DNA of 7,483 bases from an uncultured Actinomycetes bacterium (GTDB taxonomy: Bacteria; Actinomycetota; Thermoleophilia; Miltoncostaeales; Miltoncostaeaceae): positions 1 through 7,483 of the forward strand of contig CAIYRJ010000138.1 of the NCBI GenBank assembly GCA_903928615.1. Reading direction: 5' to 3'. The translations under genes were made by a program, and so were the position numbers. Shown here piece by piece: positions 1 through 5,175 of the stretch. The notes beneath the pieces were generated by a model. That model was not told the origin of the DNA and did not search any database. It saw only the letters and a list, made by a program, of their open reading frames with translations. Numbering within the stretch: position 1 is the first letter of the stretch; each line of letters begins with the position of its first letter.

Positions 1-564
1 AAGACCGACCCGCTCGAGCAGCGCAACCTGGCATGGCCGGGTACCAAGCGCACGCCGGCACAGGAGAAGCAGTTCCGGCGCCTGCAGGCCAAGCTGGTCG
101 CGGTGTGGAACACGCGCCTGCAGCCGCTGTCGGGGCCGGCGGTGCCGTTCCCTGTGAGGGTGGGGCCCGTGGACGTGCGCCTCAAGGGCCCGACCAAGAC
201 CGTCAGCACCAACGGCAACGTGATCACCGACCAGGGCACCGTGAGCGGCACGCCGATCGGCTCGGGTGACATCACCATGGTGTTCACGCTCAACCCGGTC
301 ACCTCGGTGGCCACGGCGCAGTTCACCATCACCAACGCCCAGGGCACGATCAACGGCACGGTCGACTCGAAGTACGCCCGCGACGGCGCCACGCTCAGGT
401 TCAAGGGCACGTCGCGCTTCACCGACGGGACCGGGGCCTACGCCGGCATCACCAGCGGGCCGATGGAGTACCTCGACGTGCACACGCTCACCGGCCAGAA
501 GGGGCAGGTCGCCTTCATCGGGTCGTCGAGCCTCCCGGCCGCACCGCAGGGAGCCGCGTCGTGA
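1..564 (+). CDS. C-terminal part of a probable sulfatase fused to a barrel-like domain (5' end outside window)
   Basis: The frame is open from base 1 to the TGA at 562-564 and gives 187 visible residues, so the gene starts before the window. Residues 1-35 (KTDPLEQRNLA..., then a basic helix with QFRRLQAKL) resemble the end of sulfatase/alkaline-phosphatase-fold hydrolases, where a 'YDL..DP.E..NLA' segment and a final helix close the domain. The catalytic part is not visible, so this call is inference. Residues about 55-183 form a Thr/Gly-rich, beta-strand-like domain with the motif DGTGAYAGITSG (142-153), typical of allene-oxide-cyclase/dirigent-like barrels. That domain aligns along its length with the product of the next gene (shared GTVSGTPI/GTVKGSPI, F/YQLNP, GT.NGT/GTISGT and GTGA(Y/W).GITS.P). 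An internal GTG at 103 could be misread as a start, but the upstream coding frame argues against it. The stop overlaps the next gene's GTG. Confidence 0.7.
   Translation, partial: KTDPLEQRNLAWPGTKRTPAQEKQFRRLQAKLVAVWNTRLQPLSGPAVPFPVRVGPVDVRLKGPTKTVSTNGNVITDQGTVSGTPIGSGDITMVFTLNPVTSVATAQFTITNAQGTINGTVDSKYARDGATLRFKGTSRFTDGTGAYAGITSGPMEYLDVHTLTGQKGQVAFIGSSSLPAAPQGAAS
548..553 (+). promoter_or_regulatory. Ribosome binding site for the secreted barrel gene
   Basis: AGGGAG lies 7 bases before the GTG at 561, inside the last codons of the preceding gene. It fixes the start at this GTG and supports coupled translation with the upstream gene. Confidence 0.6.
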
Positions 565-1037
565 TTGCCCGCACCGCAGTCGCCGCCCTCGCCATCCTCG
601 CCGTCGCCGCGCCCGCGGCGCTCTCGTCGAGGCCCGCGCAGCCGGTCCCCATCGCCATCGTCGGCAAGACGCAGCTCACCACCATGGAGTCGCCACTGGT
701 GGTGCAGGACACCGGCACGGTGAAGGGCTCGCCCATCACCCGGGGGCAGACCGGCGCGATCACCCTCACCTACCAGCTCAACCCCAAGGCGGGGCGGGCC
801 AACGTGACGTGGCTCATCACCACGAAGGGCGGCACGATCTCGGGTACCTGCCGCACCGACTACACCACCACCAACACCACCTGGACCTTCACGGGCACTG
901 GCCGCATCACCGGCGGCACCGGCGCATGGAGGGGCATCACCTCGATGCCGCTGCAGTTCAACGCCAAGCACTCCAAGCTGGGCAAGCACGAGGCCATCGC
1001 CTTCCGTGGCACGGGCAGCCTGCCCGCGCGCCCCTAG
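561..1037 (+). CDS. Small secreted barrel-like protein, paralogue of the upstream gene's C-terminal domain
   Basis: A 158-residue protein starting at GTG 561, which overlaps the previous stop as GTGA and has AGGGAG 7 bases upstream. Residues 1-22 (IARTAVAALAILAVAAPAA) look like a Sec signal peptide, so the protein is probably exported. The mature part is Thr/Gly-rich, predicted mostly beta, with GGTGAWRG at 118-125. It matches the C-terminal domain of the preceding gene closely, which suggests a duplicated module, fused in one gene and free in the other. The GGTG.(Y/W).G signature recalls allene-oxide-cyclase/dirigent-like barrels. No catalytic residues can be named, and the function is unknown. 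It sits in an operon with the sulfatase-like gene, so a shared extracellular role is plausible. Its TAG (1035-1037) overlaps the stop of the convergent gene. Confidence 0.8.
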   Translation: MIARTAVAALAILAVAAPAALSSRPAQPVPIAIVGKTQLTTMESPLVVQDTGTVKGSPITRGQTGAITLTYQLNPKAGRANVTWLITTKGGTISGTCRTDYTTTNTTWTFTGTGRITGGTGAWRGITSMPLQFNAKHSKLGKHEAIAFRGTGSLPARP

Positions 1038-1921
1038 CCCGGCCGTAGGCCCCGTGCCAGCGACACGCCGGCAAGGGGCGGCACCGACTCGCTGGTGGCC
1101 AGCAGGCGGCTCTCGGGCTGCGCGCGGGTGAACGCGATGGCGCCCGAGCGCTGCTGCAGCGACCGGATGAGCGCCAGGGCGCCGGATGCCGATGCGCCGC
1201 ACGCGATGTCGGCACGGGCCACGAGTGCCGTGGAGTTGGCGCTGGGCGCAGAGCCCGCGTAGGCGGTCCAGCCGCCGCCGGTGCGCTGCGTGGCCAGCCA
1301 GGCGCGCGCCCCCCGGATCGGCGCCGCCGAGCACGGGGTGCCCGCGGCGCGAAGCGCCACCACCGACAGCGCGGTGCTGTCGACGTCGGGCCCCTCGGCG
1401 GCGTCGAGGTCCAGATTCCAGCCGTCGGTCGATGCCGCGCCGGTGAGCACGCCGGCCGCCGCCGCGGGCACCCGCCCGGTGGCGGCACGGAGCGCCAGCA
1501 TCGCGAGCCCCTGGTCGAAGGCCGTCTTCCCATACCTGCCGGGTGACGACTGCTGCGATGCGAGCTTGGCGAGGTAGTCGGTGCCGCCGAGGCGCCGTGG
1601 GTTGCCACCGGCAGCCAGTGCGCCGAGGATCACCTTCGCGGTGCGGCCCGCCTCGGTGGAGTAGCCCGGCGCGGCCTTCGCCAGCGCCGCGAGCCTCGGC
1701 GCGAGGGCCTTCGGCGCGGTGCCGGTGATGCGCATGTCCACCATCACATCGGCCTGCTGGCCGGCCGGCATGGCGCCGGGCTGCTGGTCGGCGAGCCACG
1801 CGGCGGCGCGCGCTGCGGCGGCGCGGTCGGCCGCCGTCGAGGCCACCCCCGCAGGCGCCGCCACGAGGGCGACGCCTGCGAGGAGGCCGACGGAGAGGCT
1901 GATGGAGCGCCGGCGACCCAC
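1034..1921 (-). CDS. Secreted alpha/alpha-toroid protein (transcobalamin/intrinsic-factor alpha-domain-like), second gene of the B12-riboswitch operon
   Basis: A 295-residue protein starting at GTG 1921. A longer open frame to 2188 exists, but it would lie inside the upstream gene, and a strong AGGGAGG sits 9 bases before this GTG. Residues 1-27 form a signal peptide (MGRRRS, hydrophobic core, cleavage likely after PAGVA). The mature part is a series of helices with prenyltransferase/squalene-cyclase-type repeats: AAAWLADQQPG (39-49), FDQGLAMLALRA (135-146), DGW followed by GPDVDSTALSVVALRA (166-192), AWLATQRTGGGW with NSTALVARA (207-237), and LIRSLQQRSGAIAF then ATSESVPPLAG (251-285). No DxDD or zinc-site motif of real cyclases or prenyltransferases is seen, so a binding role is more likely than catalysis. 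The intrinsic factor/transcobalamin alpha domain has the same fold. The gene lies 5 bases after the DUF4430 gene and shares its riboswitch. Cys197 and Cys241 could form a disulfide. No membrane or cell-wall anchor is seen. Corrinoid binding is inference. Confidence 0.82.
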   Translation of the reverse strand: MGRRRSISLSVGLLAGVALVAAPAGVASTAADRAAAARAAAWLADQQPGAMPAGQQADVMVDMRITGTAPKALAPRLAALAKAAPGYSTEAGRTAKVILGALAAGGNPRRLGGTDYLAKLASQQSSPGRYGKTAFDQGLAMLALRAATGRVPAAAAGVLTGAASTDGWNLDLDAAEGPDVDSTALSVVALRAAGTPCSAAPIRGARAWLATQRTGGGWTAYAGSAPSANSTALVARADIACGASASGALALIRSLQQRSGAIAFTRAQPESRLLATSESVPPLAGVSLARGLRPG

Positions 1922-1926
1922 CGTGC

Positions 1927-3228
1927 TCAGCCTCCCTGCCCGGTGATGCAGGCCACGAGCTCGGTGCGCACGCGTGCCGGGGTGAGGGTGGTCATGGCGT
2001 AGCCGTGCCGGCGCACCGCCGATGCCGTGCCATCGATGCCGCACCGCTCCAGGTGCGTGCCCAGGCCCCTCACGCGACTCTGGATGGCGGCGGTGTTGCG
2101 CGGGCCGCCGGTGCGAATGCCCATCAGCGACTCCCCCGGGCGAAGCGGTGCCACGTATGGCGATCCGGAGAGCCATGCGGCCTGCCACGTGACGCCGCTG
2201 GGCAGGGCCAGCGAGGTGTCGCCGTTGGCCGCGCGCGCGTTGAGGTCGGCGGCGAGGGACGACGCCAGCCTGCCCGCGGCGTCGCGGCGCTCGCGGGGCG
2301 TGAGGGAGTCATCCCGGATGTCATCGGGCGAGATGGCCACCGGCGCGCGACCGCGCACCGGCATGGGCACCTCGACCGTGATCGCTCGTCCGCCGACGGT
2401 GATCGATGCCCGCACGAGCCCGACGGACGACGCGATGCTGGCGTTGGGTGCCACATCCGGCAGCCGCACCGCGAGCGGGTCCATGCCGCATTCCTCCGGT
2501 CGGCCCGGGGCGAAGCCGCATGCGCGTGCGGAGTCGCGGACGTTGCCGATGCCCCCGGGGTGCGGGGCCGTCGCCACGACGTCGCTCCAGCCGGGCACGC
2601 TGGTGAGGGTGGCCGTGCCATCGGCACCGGTCGTCACGGTCTGGCCGGCGTAGGTGACGGTGACGGCGCTGCCCGCCGTGCGCACGGCGTTGTCGTCGTA
2701 GCGATCGACGCGGATGGTGAATGCCTCGCCGATGGCGCGTGGGGCAATGGGCGCCACCACGTCGAGCTCGGAATCGGGCACGCCGTACACGCTGGGCATC
2801 CAGAGGATGGTGTCGCCGGGGCTGATCACCACGTCATCGCTGCCCACGGAGGTCTCGCGATGGTTGACCTTGAGCTTCCACGACCATGCCCAATTGAGCG
2901 GTGAGGACACCGGACCGATGCGCGTGATCAGCGCGCTCGGGGTTCCGAAGTTGTAGACGCGGAACCCGATGGACACCCCCGCGGCCTCGGCGGCGCGCAC
3001 GAGGAAGGACGTGCCCCGGTTGTTGGGCACGACCGTGGTCTCCCCGTCGATCGGATCGACCAGGGTGGTGGTGCCGCCGGTCGGCACGTTGGCCGAGCGC
3101 TCGGCCAGCACGGTGCCGTCCGGGCCCTCCGCCCGGATGCTGGCGGCGTCGCTGGCGAGCACGGTCGCCGGCGTCGCGAGCAGGGCCGCGCAGGCCGCGG
3201 CCCACGCGAAGCGCGCATCAATCGTCAC
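1927..3228 (-). CDS. Secreted DUF4430 (transcobalamin beta-domain-like) protein, first gene of the B12-riboswitch operon
   Basis: A 433-residue protein from GTG 3228, preceded by GAGGG 4 bases upstream. Residues 1-25 are a signal peptide, with cleavage likely after TVLA. Residues about 50-148 fit the DUF4430 pattern found in the C-terminal domain of intrinsic factor/transcobalamin: a strand start (RGTSFLVRAAEAAG), a middle block ending in WAWSWKLKVN (113-122), VGSDDVVISPGD (128-139) and ILW (141-143). Residues about 165-222 look like an Ig-like or carboxypeptidase-regulatory-like beta module (GEAFTIRVDRY...GADGTATLTSVPG). Residues about 255-433 form a further region I do not recognise. Cys237, Cys247, Cys396 and Cys427 could form two disulfides. 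It follows a cobalamin riboswitch by 42 bases and precedes the toroid gene by 5 bases. The likely role is extracellular corrinoid binding with its partner; this is inferred from domain and regulation, not shown. No C-terminal anchor is present. Confidence 0.85.
   Translation of the reverse strand: MTIDARFAWAAACAALLATPATVLASDAASIRAEGPDGTVLAERSANVPTGGTTTLVDPIDGETTVVPNNRGTSFLVRAAEAAGVSIGFRVYNFGTPSALITRIGPVSSPLNWAWSWKLKVNHRETSVGSDDVVISPGDTILWMPSVYGVPDSELDVVAPIAPRAIGEAFTIRVDRYDDNAVRTAGSAVTVTYAGQTVTTGADGTATLTSVPGWSDVVATAPHPGGIGNVRDSARACGFAPGRPEECGMDPLAVRLPDVAPNASIASSVGLVRASITVGGRAITVEVPMPVRGRAPVAISPDDIRDDSLTPRERRDAAGRLASSLAADLNARAANGDTSLALPSGVTWQAAWLSGSPYVAPLRPGESLMGIRTGGPRNTAAIQSRVRGLGTHLERCGIDGTASAVRRHGYAMTTLTPARVRTELVACITGQGG
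1931..1937 (-). promoter_or_regulatory. Ribosome binding site deciding the GTG start of the toroid gene
   Basis: On the minus strand AGGGAGG ends 9 bases before the GTG at 1921. It overlaps the final codons of the upstream gene (stop 1927-1929), so termination and restart are close enough for translational coupling. Confidence 0.7.
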
Positions 3229-3233
3229 TGATC

Positions 3234-3249
3234 CCTCTTTCCTCGGAGG
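3234..3249 (-). promoter_or_regulatory. Possible Shine-Dalgarno-sequestering helix in the riboswitch expression platform
   Basis: On the minus strand CCTC (3249-3246) can pair with GAGG (3237-3234), the Shine-Dalgarno of the DUF4430 gene, across an 8-base loop. The leader between aptamer and start is only 42 bases and holds no U-tract terminator, so control of translation rather than of transcription termination is the likelier mode. The helix is short and unproven. Confidence 0.35.
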
Positions 3250-3270
3250 TGATGTTTGTTCGTGACGGAG

Positions 3271-3439
3271 CGACGGCTGGTCTCCTGGCTTCCCGGTCAG
3301 GCGCGATGCGCATCACCTTCCCGGGGCGGATGCCCCAGTGGCTGGCCGAAGCCCAATGCGATCACTCCCGGGTGACAGTGGCGGGACCGCGCCGGATTCT
3401 CACCGGCTTCCCACTTAGCGCCCCGAGGGGCGACCGTCG
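3271..3439 (-). promoter_or_regulatory. Cobalamin (adenosylcobalamin-type) riboswitch
   Basis: Read on the minus strand, the hallmark elements appear in the right order. A GGGAAGCCGGTGAGAATCC segment is followed by GGTCCCGCCACTGT (about 3412-3374), then AGCCACTG and GGGAAGG in the central part. The terminal B12 box, AGCCAGGAGACCAGCCG, is at 3290-3274. The ends close with a P1 helix of CGACGG (3439-3434) and CCGTCG (3276-3271). The aptamer lies 42 bases before the GTG of the DUF4430 gene and on the same strand. In known systems, cobalamin binding lowers expression of B12 uptake or synthesis genes, so the operon is expected to be expressed when B12 is scarce. Confidence 0.95.
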
Positions 3440-3448
3440 TCCGATAGT

Positions 3449-3472
3449 GGGCGCACCCTAGAGGCTGCGCCC
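3449..3472 (-). terminator. GC-rich hairpin between the zinc-ribbon gene and the riboswitch, possible terminator
   Basis: GGGCGCA and TGCGCCC form a perfect 7-bp stem around a 10-base loop. It lies 10 bases after the zinc-ribbon stop. No run of T follows, so intrinsic termination is uncertain. The loop side also contains TAGGGT on the minus strand (3460-3455), a TANNNT -10-like hexamer about 15 bases before the aptamer. No convincing -35 goes with it. The hairpin could separate the two transcription units. Confidence 0.35.
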
Positions 3473-3482
3473 GGACGTCGCC

Positions 3483-3626
3483 CTAGGCGGAATCACCCTC
3501 CGGAACCGGGTAGGCAGCGCCGCACCACTCGCAGTGCGTGATCTCCTGGTTGGCGTCCTCCTCCGACTGCAGCACGGTCTCCTTGTCGCAGTCGGGGCAC
3601 TGCTTGGTGCTCGTCTCATCGCCCAT
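3483..3626 (-). CDS. 47-residue zinc-ribbon protein
   Basis: ATG at 3626 is preceded by AGGAGG 4 bases upstream, and the frame ends at TAG 3483-3485. The product begins MGDETSTKQCPDCDKE and contains a second pair, HCEWCG (31-36). Two CxxC knuckles (Cys10/Cys13 and Cys32/Cys35) about 19 residues apart are the pattern of a small zinc ribbon. The rest is acidic and polar with no membrane segment or signal peptide, so it should be cytoplasmic. Small proteins of this type are common but mostly of unknown role; nucleic-acid or protein binding is possible. It lies just upstream of the B12 riboswitch on the same strand, separated by a hairpin, and has its own promoter candidate. Confidence 0.8.
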   Translation of the reverse strand: MGDETSTKQCPDCDKETVLQSEEDANQEITHCEWCGAAYPVPEGDSA

Positions 3627-3659
3627 GACGCCTCCTGTGTCGCGCGGTGCTGTCCTTCG

Positions 3660-3688
3660 ACGTTAGCGCCGCAGGGCACAGGCGCCAA
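3660..3688 (-). promoter_or_regulatory. Candidate sigma-70-type promoter of the zinc-ribbon gene
   Basis: On the minus strand TTGGCG (3688-3683) and TAACGT (3665-3660) are 17 bases apart. The -35 matches four of six consensus positions, and the -10 keeps the TA...T pattern. It would give a 5' leader of roughly 25-30 bases ending in the AGGAGG/ATG of the gene. Confidence 0.45.
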
Positions 3689-3720
3689 CGCGTGCGCGAT
3701 GGGGGACCCGGCCTCATCCG

Positions 3721-3726
3721 TACGAT
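3721..3726 (+). promoter_or_regulatory. -10 element of a probably leaderless transcript
   Basis: TACGAT (TANNNT pattern) ends 7 bases before the A of the ATG at 3734, the normal distance from a -10 to a transcription start. No Shine-Dalgarno lies between. This arrangement is typical of leaderless mRNAs in actinobacteria. No clear -35 was found. Confidence 0.5.
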
Positions 3727-3733
3727 ACGCCGT

Positions 3734-4558
3734 ATGCCTACTCCCGCACGCACCGCCCTCCTCGCCATCGCCGCCTGCGCGGTGGTCGCCACCCCGGCCC
3801 TCGGGGCCGCCGAGTTCACCGTGACGGAAGGCCCCACGCCGGGCGTGACCGCCGGCGGGGCGTTCACGTGGTTCACGGGCATGTACGCCCTCGAGACGCG
3901 AAACCCCCGCGGGCACGTGATGGGAACCGAGTCGCCCACCGGGGGGTCCACCGTCGCGCTGGCGTTCGGCACGGGCGCGCGCATCGTGGCCCGCAACGCG
4001 CTGCCGGTGACCGGCAGCGCTCCGGCAGTGTTCCGCAGGCAGGTGGTGGGAGGCACGGGGCAGTACCTGGGCGCCAAGGGGATGATGGTCTCGCGAAAGA
4101 CCGGTGGAACCTACGCGCACACGGTCACCTACACGCTGCCGTCGCGCGGCACGAAGCGCACCACCATGGACTACGTGGTGCGCCTGCGCCCCGCGCAGAC
4201 CACGCAGAACGGCGGCGCCGGGGGCGTGGGCAACCGTCGCGTCATTGCGGGCACCGTGTTGGACGCAGGCGGCACGCAGGTGGGTACCTACGCCGTGGAT
4301 TCCACGCTGGCGTTCACCTACGGGGCGGGCACCTACGAGTGGTTCGTCGGCGTCTTCGGCTACGTGTTCGCCGACGGCACGCTGATGGCACGCGGCCCGT
4401 ACCAGCGGGCATCCGCGGCGGCGCCCGGAGCGCTCAAGCCATCGGGCAGGGTGGTGACCGGCGGCACCGGCGCCTACGCCGGCATGCGCGGGCAGGTGGT
4501 GGTCACGCCGAACCCCGACGGCACCTCCACCCACTCCTTCACGCTCATCCGCCGCTAG
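3734..4558 (+). CDS. Secreted protein with two allene-oxide-cyclase/dirigent-like barrel repeats
   Basis: A 274-residue protein. The start at ATG 3734 is chosen because MPTPARTALLAIAACAVVATPALGAA is a clear signal peptide and TACGAT lies just upstream. An in-frame start at 3647 would put a charged extension before it. Two halves repeat one another. Half 1 runs about 40-135 and ends with FRRQVVGGTGQYLGAKG (100-116). Half 2 runs about 165-274 and ends with GRVVTGGTGAYAGMRG (238-253) before a final strand THSFTLIRR. GGTG.Y.G..G is the hallmark turn of allene-oxide-cyclase/dirigent-like barrels. These folds bind or shape small lipophilic molecules in plants; bacterial versions are largely uncharacterised. 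No anchor is visible, so it is probably free outside the membrane. Ligand and function are unknown. Confidence 0.82.
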   Translation: MPTPARTALLAIAACAVVATPALGAAEFTVTEGPTPGVTAGGAFTWFTGMYALETRNPRGHVMGTESPTGGSTVALAFGTGARIVARNALPVTGSAPAVFRRQVVGGTGQYLGAKGMMVSRKTGGTYAHTVTYTLPSRGTKRTTMDYVVRLRPAQTTQNGGAGGVGNRRVIAGTVLDAGGTQVGTYAVDSTLAFTYGAGTYEWFVGVFGYVFADGTLMARGPYQRASAAAPGALKPSGRVVTGGTGAYAGMRGQVVVTPNPDGTSTHSFTLIRR

Positions 4559-4589
4559 GGCTGGCGCGCGGCGCAACGGGCGTCCCGAG

Positions 4590-4663
4590 TGGGCCGTCTG
4601 GGATTCGAACCCAGGACCTTGGGATTAAAAGTCCCCTGCTCTGACCAGCTGAGCTAACGGCCC
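4590..4663 (-). tRNA. tRNA-Lys (anticodon UUU)
   Basis: The minus strand folds as a complete cloverleaf of 74 bases. The acceptor is GGGCCGT with ACGGCCC, the D stem GCTC/GAGC, the anticodon loop CTTTTAA and the T arm CTGGG-TTCGAAT-CCCAG, and the discriminator is A. The anticodon TTT reads Lys codons AAA and AAG. The CCA end is not encoded (CTC follows), so it must be added enzymatically. The outermost anticodon-stem pair is G27-A43, a mismatch. The rest of the structure is canonical. Confidence 0.97.
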
Positions 4664-4669
4664 ATGGGA

Positions 4670-4675
4670 AGCGTA
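4670..4675 (-). promoter_or_regulatory. Possible -10 element of the tRNA-Lys gene
   Basis: TACGCT on the minus strand ends 6 bases before the tRNA 5' end. This would start transcription at or very near the mature end. No -35 was recognised, so the call is weak. Confidence 0.3.
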
Positions 4676-4734
4676 TCGGTCCCGCGGGCGCGGTCGGTGT
4701 GGCGCGAGGCGCCGCGGACTGGTACCAAACCGGC

Positions 4735-5169
4735 ATGGCACTGACCGATCTGGGCGACAAGCAGGCTCGTGACTACATGGCGCCGCTCACCGCGGTGGTG
4801 GGCCCCATGCACCGGCTGGTAGACGCCGCCCGTGCGATGGTGGCCGAGCGCGCGGGGTCGGTGATCGTGCTCGACCCGTCGATGCAGGGCCCGGCGCTGC
4901 TCTCGGAGCGCGACCTGGCCATCGCCATCGCGGCCGGGGCCGATCCCTCGGAAGACCTGGTGGAGCGCTGGATGCGCCACGACGTCGCGGTGATCAGCCC
5001 GGATACCAGCCTCGAGTCGGCGGGTCGCACCATGCTGCGCCAGGGGCTGCGCCACTGCCTCGTGATGGACGGCCACGAGCCCGTGGGCCTCATCTCGCTG
5101 CGCTACATCATCGGCCTCGTGCTGGGCGAGAGCGCCCAGCTCCCCGAGGCCCCCGGCTTCGGGGGCTAG
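4735..5169 (+). CDS. Stand-alone CBS-domain pair protein
   Basis: A 144-residue soluble protein with two tandem CBS motifs and nothing else. CBS 1 is about 11-66 (VRDYMAPL-like entry, LVDAARAMVAERAGSVIVLD, LLSERDLAIAIAAG). CBS 2 is about 74-132 (VERWMRHDVAVISPDTSLESAGRTMLRQGLRHCLVMD, PVGLISLRYIIG). CBS pairs (Bateman modules) usually bind adenosine nucleotides and act as sensors. No effector domain is attached, so a partner protein is likely but not identified here. ATG 4735 is preferred to the in-frame GTG at 4699 because it begins at the conserved domain edge. No Shine-Dalgarno precedes it, and TACCAA 6 bases upstream hints at leaderless expression. It diverges from the tRNA and ends 6 bases from the convergent transporter gene. 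Confidence 0.9.
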   Translation: MALTDLGDKQARDYMAPLTAVVGPMHRLVDAARAMVAERAGSVIVLDPSMQGPALLSERDLAIAIAAGADPSEDLVERWMRHDVAVISPDTSLESAGRTMLRQGLRHCLVMDGHEPVGLISLRYIIGLVLGESAQLPEAPGFGG

Positions 5170-5175
5170 GGCCGG

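Noticed and set aside
438..1799. A 453-codon open frame on the minus strand across both left genes and the toroid gene
   Set aside because: It is antisense to or out of frame with well-supported genes, is Arg/Gly/His-rich without domain structure, and is a typical by-product of high GC.
1922..2188. N-terminal extension of the toroid protein to 2188
   Set aside because: It would lie inside the upstream gene and bury the signal peptide. GTG 1921 has AGGGAGG at the right distance.
2005..2904. A 299-codon plus-strand open frame opposite the DUF4430 gene
   Set aside because: No domain signal or start context. The minus-strand gene has a riboswitch, a ribosome site and recognisable motifs.
3184..3228. 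Lipobox reading of Cys13 in the DUF4430 protein's leader
   Set aside because: The Cys comes before the hydrophobic core is long enough, and a normal signal-peptidase site follows at about residue 25.
3249..3461. A 70-codon plus-strand open frame over the riboswitch
   Set aside because: The DNA is explained by the aptamer on the other strand, and the peptide has no recognisable features.
3458..4576. A 372-codon minus-strand open frame opposite the two-barrel gene
   Set aside because: Low-complexity Arg/His/Gly composition. It overlaps the zinc-ribbon gene in another frame and lies opposite a gene with a signal peptide and repeats.
4560..4589. Small CGGG-ACG-CCCG hairpin after the tRNA as its terminator
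   Set aside because: The stem is only 4 bp with a 3-base loop and no T run; this is too weak in GC-rich DNA.
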